From: Allorhodopirellula heiligendammensis
GTDB taxonomy: Bacteria; Planctomycetota; Planctomycetia; Pirellulales; Pirellulaceae
Direction of reading: 5' to 3'
DNA: 64,000 bases
NCBI RefSeq assembly: GCF_007860105.1
Contig: NZ_SJPU01000001.1
Location: 558,001 to 622,000 of the forward strand
Part shown: positions 54,108-62,725 of the stretch, in pieces
Position numbering within the stretch: the first letter of the stretch is position 1
How the letters are laid out: each line of letters starts with the position of its first letter
Position numbers and translations under genes: made by a program
Notes under the pieces: generated by a model
Database searches by the model: none
The model's input: only the letters and a program-made list of their open reading frames with translations
What the model was told of the DNA's origin: nothing

Positions 54108-54200
54108 GTGCGAATAATAGTGACCTACCGAAAACCCCTCAACCGGAGATACACCCCAGAAATCAGAGAGTGCCTGTAATTCTAGGCCTTTTTTTCGGTG

Positions 54201-55616
54201 TCAGCTCAATTTCGCTTTCATTTGGGTCAATCCTTGGTCTAACAACTCGATCGCAGTGTCGATATGCGCGTTTGTCGTGATTGTCGGTGGCGGCAGGAAT
54301 CGGATACGCGTGGGCGCGGCACCGCAGAGAAACCCGAGTAAACCGACGTCAAAGAGCAGCCCCATCAGCATTTTAGCCTGCTCCAGGGAGCCATCTCCAG
54401 GTGTGAAGACCATCATCATGCCCTCGCCGTAAGGACCTCCGATTAACCCCTCGTGTTTCTGGGCCAGCTTCTCCATTGCGGCGGCGAAGTATTGGTGGCG
54501 ACGGGCATTTCCGCCCTCGTCGCCGAAACAGCCTGATGATTCGAGCAGGTCGAGCGTCTTCAGTCCCGCTCGAATGGCGGCTGTCGAGCCCGTGAAGGTT
54601 TGGCTGATGATGGGAGCGGTGGGGTGAAACTCTTTGCGATACAACGTCGCACAGACTTGCGTGATCTTCCCAATCGTGACAATGTCCGCGAACTCATCGA
54701 GGCCGTAGTGTTGGAATGCAAACGGGCGACTGGTTCTCGAAAACGATTGGATTTCGTCGAAAATAATGGGGATCCCCGCCGCCCTCAAGGGCCTGCACAA
54801 TGCTGCAAAGAAATCATGGCTGCCGGGGTAGTAGCCACCTTCACCGGCGATGGGCTCCGCCCAAAACGCGGCATATTGCTTCGGATTCCTCGCCAATAGT
54901 TTCTTGAGTGTGTCCGTGGCGCGTTTCGTCGACCCAGCGGGATCATGGGGATCCAAGAATGGCAGATAGTCGACATTGATCGCCGTTGGGATGCCATCGC
55001 GATAAGCTGGGCGGTCAGTCACCGCCGCCATCGCGATCGAGCGACCGGCGAAGGCGTTGTCAAAGGCAATCACGCGGCTGGCGGGTTGCGCATGGTGAAA
55101 CGCCAGTTTCAGTGCGTTCTCGTTCGCCATCGCACCGCTGGTCGATAAGATCGCGTGAGCGAGCGCCGCGCCCGACTCACAGGCGAGTGTTGTCAAACGG
55201 CTGAGCATCTGCACGCTGGGCACATTTTGCTGCAAATTACCCTGCATGACGGTGTCTTCCAACGCCGCATCCACGCTCGCCGCAACCATGTCAGGATGTG
55301 AGTGACCGCAACCGTGGACACCGATCCCACCAATGAAATCCAGCTTCACACTGCCGTCGGCGAGTTCGACGTAGGGACCATTACCCATTCCCGAGGAGAA
55401 GTAAGGCCAAATGGGTGGGGCGCCGCGATCACGCGTGTAATCTGCGATGATGGATTGATAATGCTCCCCGCGTTCAGCCTGCGGTGGCGATACAGAATCA
55501 ATTTTCGCAGCGTGGTCGCTCACCGCCGCCGCGATCAGGCGTTTTGCCTCAATGATTCGCGGGTCGTCTTGAAGTGATTCGGCGTGCAGCGGGGATGGGG
55601 TGGTGGAAACGGGCAT
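54201..55616 (-). CDS. Class III PLP-dependent aminotransferase
   Basis: The 471-residue enzyme has the fold-type I class III features: FSSGMGNGPYVELADGS, STSGAMANENALKLA, WAEPIAGEGGYYPG, D287 in IIFDEIQSFSRT and K317 in DIVTIGKITQ, the PLP Schiff-base lysine, plus TFTGSTAAIRAG. It transfers amino groups, probably between an omega-amino compound and a keto acid. It is the first gene of the same-strand run that leads to fabZ, ACP and fabF, with 93 bases before fabZ. It could feed an aminated starter unit or acyl product; this is inference. Confidence 0.9.
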   Translation of the reverse strand: MPVSTTPSPLHAESLQDDPRIIEAKRLIAAAVSDHAAKIDSVSPPQAERGEHYQSIIADYTRDRGAPPIWPYFSSGMGNGPYVELADGSVKLDFIGGIGVHGCGHSHPDMVAASVDAALEDTVMQGNLQQNVPSVQMLSRLTTLACESGAALAHAILSTSGAMANENALKLAFHHAQPASRVIAFDNAFAGRSIAMAAVTDRPAYRDGIPTAINVDYLPFLDPHDPAGSTKRATDTLKKLLARNPKQYAAFWAEPIAGEGGYYPGSHDFFAALCRPLRAAGIPIIFDEIQSFSRTSRPFAFQHYGLDEFADIVTIGKITQVCATLYRKEFHPTAPIISQTFTGSTAAIRAGLKTLDLLESSGCFGDEGGNARRHQYFAAAMEKLAQKHEGLIGGPYGEGMMMVFTPGDGSLEQAKMLMGLLFDVGLLGFLCGAAPTRIRFLPPPTITTNAHIDTAIELLDQGLTQMKAKLS

Positions 55617-55816
55617 GAATCTTGATGGATGGCTAGAAAGAATGACAGGGACGACATAACGAGCGACAAGGCCATCGTCAGGTTCAATGTCAAGTTTTAC
55701 AATCTGTGGCCTGTCGCGAAATGCTGTCAGGCTTCAGGATCCGGTCAGGCCGAAGCGATTGAAAACCGATGAGCTCACTCGGCATCCGATTCGCTTTGCC
55801 GGCAGACACCGCTTTC

Positions 55817-56248
55817 TCACTCGCGTTCGCCCAGCAACCGTGCGACGGCATCGAGGAGGCGGTCCATGGGGAATGGTTTGCGAATGTATTCGCTCACCCC
55901 GAGCAATTCGGCGTAGGCCTGGTGACGGCTGCCTTCGTTGCCAGTGATCATGACCACGGGTAGCGGCAGGTCGAGATCGCGGCGGAGCTTCTCAAGTACG
56001 AGGAAACCGCTGCGTTTGGGCATCATCATGTCCAAAATCATCAGATTCGGGTTCTCCCGCTCTGCGAGCGCCAAACCTTGATTGCCATCTCGGGCCACGA
56101 CCACTTCGTATCCTGCGGACTCCAATGCGTAACTAACCGTCTCGACAATTTCTACGTCGTCATCGACCAACAGCACTTTCCTGCCCGATGGTTTTGGTTC
56201 ATCCGGTTGGGGTGCCGATGCGGTTTGCTGATCGATCGATGCATTCAT
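55817..56248 (-). CDS. Single-domain response regulator (CheY-like)
   Basis: The 143-residue protein consists of a receiver domain after a short disordered N terminus: KVLLVDDDVEIVE with the acidic pocket, MILDMMMPKRSG with the phospho-acceptor Asp, VVMITGNEGS with the Thr and YIRKPFPMDRLL with the Lys. There is no output domain. It lies 21 bases after the alpha/beta-hydrolase gene on the same strand. It may serve signalling relay or protein-protein control; the partner kinase is not in the window. Confidence 0.92.
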   Translation of the reverse strand: MNASIDQQTASAPQPDEPKPSGRKVLLVDDDVEIVETVSYALESAGYEVVVARDGNQGLALAERENPNLMILDMMMPKRSGFLVLEKLRRDLDLPLPVVMITGNEGSRHQAYAELLGVSEYIRKPFPMDRLLDAVARLLGERE

Positions 56249-56269
56249 CTTGTGGCTTCAAAAAAGGGG

Positions 56270-57124
56270 TCAATTCGACGAGAAACCCACCATCGTTCGG
56301 TCGGCATCGTCCAGCACCGCATCGCCCACGCAGGTCGCGTCGGGTCTCGGCGAGATGATCTTATCAAAACACCAGCGGTCGATGTCCTTCAACGCCGCAG
56401 TATTCATGACATCATCGTCTCGATACTGGCGAATTTCAACCTGAGCACGGATCATCTGCGCCATGGCGATGTCTCGCACCAAAGCTTGCGGTTCGTCGTC
56501 CACGCCATTGATGGCTTGCAGCCAGAGCATTGGCAACTGACGGGCGCGTAACTGTTTGAAGTCAGAGATCGTCCCCTGAGAATTGGGGAACTGGCCTCCC
56601 GCCCGAATCACACCGGCGAACCGATCGCTGTGCCGCATCGCAACTTGACAGGCCATCGTCGCGCCACTGCCGTAACCGGCCAGGATGATCCGGTCGGGAT
56701 GAATGGAGTAGGATGACTGGGCTTGTTCAACGGCATTGCATACGATCTCGCATGCTTTTGCCGTCGCGTTCGGTCCCCGCGACCAATCGAATCCGAATCC
56801 GCGAACATCCGTAGCGCGGGTTGCCCGCACACCGATGCCGACATAGTTGCGTGTACTAATGTGCGGCATCACCTGCTCAATCTGCCGCTCGTTATGGCCT
56901 GATGAGTGCAGCCACACGAGCAGCGGATACTGGTAGCCCGCTTGGTAGTGCAACGGTGCAAGCATTTGCACACTGCTGCGGAGATTGCTGATATTCGGCG
57001 GCGCTAACATGTTATCGCTGCTCGCAGACGGATCGCTCACCTGGGTGCTGCTATCGGGCGCTTCGTCGCAATGTGTCTCGGTTTGTGGTCTCGATATCCA
57101 ACGTCGTGAAAACGAACCACTCAT
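56270..57124 (-). CDS. Alpha/beta-hydrolase (esterase/phospholipase type)
   Basis: The 284-residue protein has an alpha/beta-hydrolase core: YPLLVWLHSSGHNERQ with the oxyanion-hole region, DRIILAGYGSGATMACQVA with the nucleophile Ser in GYGSG, FAGVIRAGGQFPN, and LPMLWLQAINGVDDEPQ where the Asp would lie. The first 50 residues are of low complexity and likely disordered. Reaction and substrate are unknown; the fold fits esterases of the polyhydroxybutyrate-depolymerase/phospholipase group. The ATG at 57124 is preferred over a TTG nine codons upstream. Confidence 0.8.
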   Translation of the reverse strand: MSGSFSRRWISRPQTETHCDEAPDSSTQVSDPSASSDNMLAPPNISNLRSSVQMLAPLHYQAGYQYPLLVWLHSSGHNERQIEQVMPHISTRNYVGIGVRATRATDVRGFGFDWSRGPNATAKACEIVCNAVEQAQSSYSIHPDRIILAGYGSGATMACQVAMRHSDRFAGVIRAGGQFPNSQGTISDFKQLRARQLPMLWLQAINGVDDEPQALVRDIAMAQMIRAQVEIRQYRDDDVMNTAALKDIDRWCFDKIISPRPDATCVGDAVLDDADRTMVGFSSN

Positions 57125-57542
57125 CGGAAGGCCTTGTTGCAGAGTAAACAAAGCAGCCGAGAATCCGACACCGTCGGCCCCTCAACCGCGAAGGTGAGAC
57201 GACGTGAAGGCTAGTTCCTCAGCTACCCTGTTGTCAACTCCGAATCGAAACTCTCCTGCGTGGGGAGCGCGCTGCGCCACCCTGTGCGAACAGCAAAAAA
57301 AACGCGTGCCCTTGAGGTATGCACGTTGTCACAGATCTCGCGAGGGAGCGGACAGAGCGGAACCTTTCCGAGCAATTGATTTCACCGCCTCCGCGGGCGC
57401 CCAGGCGAGCAGAGGACGACCAGGCATCGGGCCGCGTCGGGAGGCCCGACCGCTTATACGCCTCGGTTCACGACATTAACGGCGTCGGTGACGCGTTTCC
57501 GCTGCGAGTCGAGTGAAGCTCTCGACATGTTGCGATGGGCGA
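57125..57542. other. Intergenic region, no gene seen
   Basis: About 420 bases lie upstream of the hydrolase gene and downstream of the sigma-factor operon. A short inverted repeat cgggcc / ggcccg (57428-57448) with a 9-base loop could help end the operon that reads towards it from 57543. Reading frames here are not protein-like. Confidence 0.4.
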
Positions 57543-59042
57543 TCACCAATCGAACACTTCCCTGCCTGCGATCGTTAGCAAGCCGCGTAGTCGCTCGTTG
57601 GTCATGTCGGCTTTCTTGAGCGTATGCACGGCGCCGTCAAAGGCGAGCACGATGACTTCGTCGCGATCGCCAAAAAAGCTACCGATGAGATCGTTTTCAT
57701 CGAGTTGCCACACTTCAGGCTGCGTCCATGGCACGGCTTGGTCGATCGGCGCGATTGCCACTGCAATCGTATTGCTGGTTCCGTCTGTGATCTCTCGGAA
57801 GTGTGGTTTCTCATGTGTACCGTCCCACATTGATCCTTTGATCGCGGGCAGACGGATCGCCGTCATTCCTGCTTCGGCAACAGAACTTTGGAAACCAGCG
57901 ACAATGGTATGTGTGAATTCCTGATTCGCCTCCGAGTCCCAAGTTTGGTGCTTGTCAATCTCTTCGTAAATTCGTTGCTCGCCCGTGAACGGAGCCGTCG
58001 ACACACGCCAGCTCAATAGCTCGTCGCCGCTGGCGTTCGTTGTCGCCGGCAGAGGAAAGTGCTTGTACGCAGAATGGTAATTGTGCAGTCCGATGCCGAT
58101 CTGCTTCATCCTGTTGATCATTGTCTGCGTTCGGGTTTCCTGGCGAGAGTGGTCGACCTGCCCAGACACCTCGTCGAGGATGATCAATGCGATGCTCGCA
58201 GCAGGTGGCGGCTGGGACTCGATCATCACGGCGCGGTCGTCTGCCGCGACACGCAGTGCTGATTTCCACGGACCGCGTGCCTCCGTCAACGCATTCACCT
58301 GTTCGATAAGACGCTGCACAGCTTCGTCGCTGGTGGCCTGCAGCGCGATTTTGAGCGCCGCCTGCGGAGGCAGTGACCACTGAACATCAATCATCTCGAT
58401 GTCTTGGACGAGTTGCTGTGGCGAGATGGCAATCGGCAACCATCCAGCGGGTAGAGTCTGCGGCCATAACGCGATTAAATCGTCTCGCGATTCCGGTGGC
58501 AGACTGATCACGAATTGATGGTCGAGCTGCCGATTGGCGAGCGGCGAAGCAAAACGCTCTGTTGTCTGAATGGTCCCCGATGCAATGCGTTCAATGTCAC
58601 GGCCAAAGGTGGCCCAAACAGAATTCACTTTCATGTCGCTGGCAATAACTCCAAAGAGCGATTCCCAAACTTTTGACAACACCTTCCGCAGCGTCTCCGA
58701 GTTTTCCGTAGCTGCTTGCACCACGGGCATGCCACTCAAAATGTCACTTGTTCGCCATGAAACGAAGAGGCGATCAGTGCCTGACTGTCGTAGCGCATCA
58801 ATCTGTTTCTTCACGTCAGTGAAAGCGGCGTTGATCTCTTGGTCGGTAGCACCGTCAAAGTGCGATTGCTTCACCCAGCGTTCCAATTCAACACAGTCAA
58901 TCTTGGTCAGATCGATCTCGAGCACCGCAACGGTTGACTTGCTCAGCGTGAGCGAATCGGGCGGATCGGCGCTCACGTTGTGTAGATTGGGTGGTGCCTG
59001 CGAGATGAGCACGAGCGCAATTAGCATTGTATGTCGGATCAT
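57543..59042 (-). CDS. Secreted protein with a C-terminal DUF1559 domain but no pilin leader
   Basis: The 499-residue protein has an ordinary signal peptide (MLIALVLISQAP). The first 310 residues are of unknown fold (VAVLEIDLTKIDCVELERWV, LFVSWRTSDILSG). The end is a DUF1559-like domain starting RMKQIGIGLHNYHSAYKHFP, with FREITDGTSNTIAVA and VIVLAFDGAVHTL. In normal DUF1559 proteins this domain follows a prepilin helix; here it does not. It is the last gene of an operon with an ECF sigma factor, a membrane protein and another secreted protein, and starts 4 bases after the latter. Confidence 0.82.
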   Translation of the reverse strand: MIRHTMLIALVLISQAPPNLHNVSADPPDSLTLSKSTVAVLEIDLTKIDCVELERWVKQSHFDGATDQEINAAFTDVKKQIDALRQSGTDRLFVSWRTSDILSGMPVVQAATENSETLRKVLSKVWESLFGVIASDMKVNSVWATFGRDIERIASGTIQTTERFASPLANRQLDHQFVISLPPESRDDLIALWPQTLPAGWLPIAISPQQLVQDIEMIDVQWSLPPQAALKIALQATSDEAVQRLIEQVNALTEARGPWKSALRVAADDRAVMIESQPPPAASIALIILDEVSGQVDHSRQETRTQTMINRMKQIGIGLHNYHSAYKHFPLPATTNASGDELLSWRVSTAPFTGEQRIYEEIDKHQTWDSEANQEFTHTIVAGFQSSVAEAGMTAIRLPAIKGSMWDGTHEKPHFREITDGTSNTIAVAIAPIDQAVPWTQPEVWQLDENDLIGSFFGDRDEVIVLAFDGAVHTLKKADMTNERLRGLLTIAGREVFDW

Positions 59043-59046
59043 GAGT

Positions 59047-60522
59047 TCACTCCGTCAGTTCGAGAGGAAGGTTGGTTGCGTTGTCCCCGTGATGACGCTC
59101 CGCCCGAGTGAGGTTGGCCGTTCGAGGTGTTAGCAATTCGTAGCCAAAGGGCTCGTTCGAAAACGCATCGGGCCAGGCGGGCAGCGTGAGTTCGTCGAAT
59201 GACTCCGGCAATCTATCATGCTGCGCCGCGAAGTCGCGGATGGCTTGGATCGTCGCATTGCGAGCAATGGATTGTTTGAAACGGTATTCCGCACGGCATG
59301 CTGCGTCGGTAGCCGGAAGGATCAAATTCATGACAATGGCGGCTGGGTTGAATTCCTCTTCTGAGATTCGCCTCATCTCGTCTTCACTTCGGCTGGAATT
59401 CTGCAGACGGATCGACTCGGGCAACCACGTCCATTTGAGAATGTTCGATGCGTTACGATCCACTTCGATCGCAAAGGCACGCAACACGCACTCACTATCG
59501 GAGAGTTCGTCGACGCGATCGCCCCATCTGGTTTCTCGTCGCAGGTATTCTCTCGATTGTTCGGCGGTCGCGATCACAATTAAACCGGCCTTGAGCAGTG
59601 ACATTGATGGCGTCTCGCTGTCGCTTTTTCGGAAGCTCATTGATCGCAGTTCGCTGTAGGATCGGATGATTTCGCGAAGTTTCGCTCGCGCCGCAACCTC
59701 GCCGATGGGCGCGTCTGGATTCTTTGCGAGTCCTGGTGCGAGATTCGGTATCACTTGCACCTCCTGATCGATCGCGCCGCGAGTATCCAGTAATCCTTCA
59801 GGCAATGCGGCGAGTGCCCAGTAAAAGTTAGGGCAGTTTTCGATGGATGACGCCTCTTCAATCGCCTCCAAAGTGATACCGGCAATCATCATCCCTACCA
59901 GCCGACTGATAAGGAGATTGCCGGCACGACCTGACATCTCAGAAAGTCGAAACATCGTCTGCATCGTCCGGGTGAAATCCTCCCAGCGACCTGAATGCAT
60001 CTCCAGCTTGGCCCGCAACCGCAACAGTCTGGCCAGCGTGCGGGACTCTTGGACCTCCGGAAGCAACAAGGCATAAATTTCCTCAAGAGACTGCGAAGCG
60101 TCCACGATCGGATAATCGATCAGCATGCAATCGGTCGCACGCTCCAACTCAGCGAGCGAATCGCTGTAGTGCGACAGGAATTCGTCGATCTCTTCCCCAT
60201 GCTCCGGTTTCCAGTCCGACTCGAACCAGCGGTCGTAGCGTTCGGGCGTTAATTCAACGTCACGATTGCGTAGTCGGGTGGTCGTGGACATCAACACCGC
60301 ACGCGAAAAGAACGGCATCGCGTTGGTTTGCTTTTGCACATGAAGTGGTGGCCAAAATTGATATCGCAGCGCCGACTGGGGCTCCGCTGCTGGGCTGATC
60401 ACCAGCGTGTGAACAAACGAGTCATCCGTTTCGCGTTGGCTAACGGTGACCTGCGCCCGTCCAGCAGTTACCCCAGCGATCACCAGCAGTCCGGCAACGA
60501 TTGGTGTTAAAACTCGATTCAT
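59047..60522 (-). CDS. Secreted protein of unknown function
   Basis: The 491-residue protein has a signal peptide (VLTPIVAGLLVIAGVTAGRAQ). The mature part is helical, with ARLLRLRAKLEMHSGRWEDF, LISRLVGMMIAGITLEAIEEA and a conserved-looking end (QAIRDFAAQHDRLPESFDEL and DAFSNEPFGYELLTPR). I do not recognise the domain. The final segment resembles the terminal region of pseudopilin-like or DUF1559-related secreted proteins. It overlaps the upstream anti-sigma-like gene by four bases (ATGA) and is part of the sigma-factor operon. Confidence 0.82.
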   Translation of the reverse strand: MNRVLTPIVAGLLVIAGVTAGRAQVTVSQRETDDSFVHTLVISPAAEPQSALRYQFWPPLHVQKQTNAMPFFSRAVLMSTTTRLRNRDVELTPERYDRWFESDWKPEHGEEIDEFLSHYSDSLAELERATDCMLIDYPIVDASQSLEEIYALLLPEVQESRTLARLLRLRAKLEMHSGRWEDFTRTMQTMFRLSEMSGRAGNLLISRLVGMMIAGITLEAIEEASSIENCPNFYWALAALPEGLLDTRGAIDQEVQVIPNLAPGLAKNPDAPIGEVAARAKLREIIRSYSELRSMSFRKSDSETPSMSLLKAGLIVIATAEQSREYLRRETRWGDRVDELSDSECVLRAFAIEVDRNASNILKWTWLPESIRLQNSSRSEDEMRRISEEEFNPAAIVMNLILPATDAACRAEYRFKQSIARNATIQAIRDFAAQHDRLPESFDELTLPAWPDAFSNEPFGYELLTPRTANLTRAERHHGDNATNLPLELTE

Positions 60523-61148
60523 AGTGAATCCTCCCAGTTGAGATAGTCCATGCGAGTGAGCGTTGAAACGAAAGTTTCGCTGCTGCCAGCGTCGGCGGTG
60601 TCATTCCTGTTGACTGGCGCCGCGATCGACAGGCCATAGGCGTTCAATTCACGTTGCTCCCAGGAATCCTGCAGCCCAGTCGTGAGGATTGCGGCTCGCG
60701 ACTGGGGTGCACTATCCGGTATGGTGAAACCAGTCGGCGGTTGATTGTTGTGGATCGCTCTGTACTCCTCGTCATGACTGCGATGCGCTGTACTGCTGCG
60801 ATCCGCTGTACTGCTGCGATCCTCTGTACTGCTGCGATCCTCTGTACTGCTGCGATCCTCTGTACGGATCGTGAAGTGATCAGCGACTATTCCGCGATTC
60901 TCTGCGATGGTTGGGCGGATCCCATACCCCGCAGCAAATGCCGCAGTAAGGCAGGCGGCGATCGCCGCGACGATCGCCAACGAGTGCGAAGCTCCTCGCT
61001 TCGATTGCTCCGGCACGTCACTGTTGGACGATGCCGCCGCATACCCCATCTCATAGAAAGCGACACGTGGATCTGTAGTTCCCGTTTGCGGTTTCAACTG
61101 CGAGAGTTGTGTGAGGAATGCTCGCTCACTCGAGTTATCGTGTGACAT
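60519..61148 (-). CDS. Single-pass membrane protein, putative anti-sigma factor, with a six-residue tandem repeat
   Basis: The 209-residue protein has a cytoplasmic N terminus (about 55 residues), one transmembrane helix (LAIVAAIAACLTAAFAAGYG) and an outer part. The outer part contains five tandem copies of a six-residue unit, TEDRSS changing to TADRSS and TAHRSH, encoded by 18-bp DNA repeats near 60780-60868. The start overlaps the sigma-factor gene by 14 bases. Position and topology suggest an anti-sigma factor holding the ECF sigma factor at the membrane, but no zinc-binding anti-sigma motif (HxxxCxxC) is visible. Confidence 0.72.
   Translation of the reverse strand: MSHDNSSERAFLTQLSQLKPQTGTTDPRVAFYEMGYAAASSNSDVPEQSKRGASHSLAIVAAIAACLTAAFAAGYGIRPTIAENRGIVADHFTIRTEDRSSTEDRSSTEDRSSTADRSSTAHRSHDEEYRAIHNNQPPTGFTIPDSAPQSRAAILTTGLQDSWEQRELNAYGLSIAAPVNRNDTADAGSSETFVSTLTRMDYLNWEDSL
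60780..60868. repeat. 18-bp in-frame tandem repeat
   Basis: About five units close to ctctgtactgctgcgatc lie side by side inside the anti-sigma-like gene. The first copies have cg where later ones have ct. On the coding strand they give the TEDRSS unit. Near-perfect copies imply recent expansion by slippage, and the copy number probably varies between strains. Confidence 0.85.
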
Positions 61149-61659
61149 CGCTGGCCCTTCGAAGTTGATTGCTGAGCACGTTGAGTGCGAGGTGGTAGTG
61201 TCGGTGTGCCGAGCTACTGGAGACGTCCAGCACATCGGCGATGGTGTCAAATGTCATTTCGCCCCACACTCTCATGGTGATGATTTGGCGGGACAGTTCA
61301 TCCAGCGTTTCCATGGCTTGTGAAAGCTGGTCCGCATCGACGTCGGCGGTGGTGTCTGGCTCGCGAAACCATCGTTGCTCGCCATGGGCAGCCTCTCGAC
61401 GTTGCCGCCGCGATTCTGCCCGCATGCTGTCGAGGATCCGGTTGCGAGTCACTCGAACTAACCATCCCATGACATCGCGGGGTTCGATCGACTGTTTGGA
61501 TAGCTCGATGAATGCATCCTGGACGGCATCTTCGAGGAGCGGGAAAGCCACACTGCCATCGATCGATCGTGCAATCAGCAGCAATCTCGCGTGGTGGGCG
61601 TCCCAGATCTCGCAAAGCCGGTTTGGATTCACTTCCGTTGATTCTCGCTGGCGGTTCAA
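61135..61659 (-). CDS. ECF-type sigma-70 family RNA polymerase sigma factor
   Basis: The 174-residue protein has the two-domain ECF layout: region 2 with LEDAVQDAFIELSKQ and VMGWLVRVTRNRILDSMR, then region 4 with LDELSRQIITMRVWGEMTFDTIADVL and SSSSAHRHYHLALNVL as the helix-turn-helix. It redirects RNA polymerase to a small set of promoters. It heads an operon with an anti-sigma-like membrane protein and two secreted proteins, a common arrangement for planctomycete cell-surface control. Confidence 0.93.
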   Translation of the reverse strand: MNRQRESTEVNPNRLCEIWDAHHARLLLIARSIDGSVAFPLLEDAVQDAFIELSKQSIEPRDVMGWLVRVTRNRILDSMRAESRRQRREAAHGEQRWFREPDTTADVDADQLSQAMETLDELSRQIITMRVWGEMTFDTIADVLDVSSSSAHRHYHLALNVLSNQLRRASDVTR

Positions 61660-62073
61660 ATGCGTTCGTTCTGTACCAAGGACGACGAAGCCGCCAGTTT
61701 ATCCCAGAAAAATGAGTGGCCTTTGACGCGGCCGCCCGGCCTGTCTATAATTCCAGCATCACGGGGTAAATTGCCAACAGCGGCGGTTGTCCCGCGTTCT
61801 TCGGTCCCGGAGATGTTTGTGGACGACCGATTGTGCTCGAGCGAGCAGGATCGGGAGGCTCTGCATTCGATCTACCCGCTTTCGCCGAGGTTGTTCGCTA
61901 ATTCTAAAACGCTGTATCGATGAGGTCGCCCTAGGCTGCTCGAACGAGTATGTCGGTGGCTACGTCGAACTGATAGCGTCTTGATGCGGACGACATCCAA
62001 ATCATTCCTAGTCGATGATTTTGGTTCACACTTTCATGTTCGAAATACCCAACCAATCTGCGGGACAAATGTC
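61660..62073. other. Intergenic region between the divergent sigma-factor and Tat genes
   Basis: This region of about 410 bases should hold both promoters. Open frames within it (for example 61660-61923) lack a ribosome-binding site and protein-like features. No RNA gene or terminator was recognised. Confidence 0.45.
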
Positions 62074-62301
62074 ATGTTGACCACTCTCACCTCTCCGGCC
62101 TTGCTGCTCGGTTTTATCGGGGGCATGCCCGGCACCTCGGAGTTATTGATCATTCTCTTCATCGCCTTATTGCTCTTTGGTGGCTCCAAGCTGCCCTCAT
62201 TGATGAGGAACTTGGGCAAGAGTGCGAACGAGTTCAAGCGGGGCATGGCTGAATCGACGGACGACGTTGACGAGTCGGAAAAGCTGCACGAAAAGGTCTG
62301 A
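62074..62301 (+). CDS. tatA: Twin-arginine translocase subunit TatA/TatE
   Basis: The 75-residue protein has a short N-terminal stretch, a transmembrane helix in MPGTSELLIILFIALLLFG, the hinge GGSKLPSL and an amphipathic helix MRNLGKSANEFKRGM, then an acidic tail. This is the TatA family layout. It helps to move folded proteins with twin-arginine signals across the membrane. The ATG at 62074 follows no strong Shine-Dalgarno site, but longer frames add residues unlike the family. It is followed after one base by a TatB-like gene. Confidence 0.9.
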   Translation: MLTTLTSPALLLGFIGGMPGTSELLIILFIALLLFGGSKLPSLMRNLGKSANEFKRGMAESTDDVDESEKLHEKV

Positions 62302-62302
62302 G

Positions 62303-62587
62303 ATGTTTGGTCTCAGTTTTTTCGAGATGTCCGTCATAGGGATCATTGCGGTCGTCCTATTTGGTGGCAACCTGCCCGAGGTGGCGAGGAAGTTCGGCCA
62401 TTCGTACAGCCAGTTGCGGCGCAGCTTGCACGACGTGCAGCAGCAATTCCGCGAGGCGCAGCGAGATGTTGATCGTGCAATGGCGGTCGATAACCAGTCG
62501 AAATCGAACGCCAAAGCCGGGAGTTACGATGAGGACGAAGATGACACGCCCGAACCCTCCGCACCCAAGTTCACACCGCCAAGCTGA
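62303..62587 (+). CDS. Twin-arginine translocase TatA/TatB-family protein
   Basis: The 94-residue protein has a transmembrane segment MSVIGIIAVVLFGG preceded by a short N terminus, the hinge GGNLPEVARKFG and an amphipathic/coiled-coil helix YSQLRRSLHDVQQQFREAQRDVDRAM, then an acidic, proline-rich tail. The Phe-Gly-x-x-x-Phe start and long helix fit TatB or a second TatA. The ATG lies one base after the tatA stop. A tatC gene is not present in the window. Confidence 0.85.
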   Translation: MFGLSFFEMSVIGIIAVVLFGGNLPEVARKFGHSYSQLRRSLHDVQQQFREAQRDVDRAMAVDNQSKSNAKAGSYDEDEDDTPEPSAPKFTPPS

Positions 62588-62595
62588 GCAGTAGT

Positions 62596-62613
62596 ACGGG
62601 ACCGTAGTCCCGT
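62596..62613. repeat. Short hairpin GGGAC-type inverted repeat
   Basis: A perfect 7-bp stem acgggac / gtcccgt with a cgta loop lies just after the Tat genes. A second copy of the same core (gggac, then gtccc) appears near 62694-62708 (gggacaatggtccc). It could be a terminator without a T-tract or a small dispersed repeat. Confidence 0.5.
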
Positions 62614-62725
62614 CGGAGGCCCCGTTTCGTTCAATCGTTTCCTCACGGCTCGCTGGAAACCCAATTGCTCGCTGGGGGGCTGAATGGCTTGCTCGGGACA
62701 ATGGTCCCAGGCTACGAGTTAACCT

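Noticed and set aside
57204-57479. 91-codon plus-strand frame upstream of the hydrolase
   Set aside because: Arg/Ala-rich with no ribosome-binding site; looks like random frame in GC-rich DNA.
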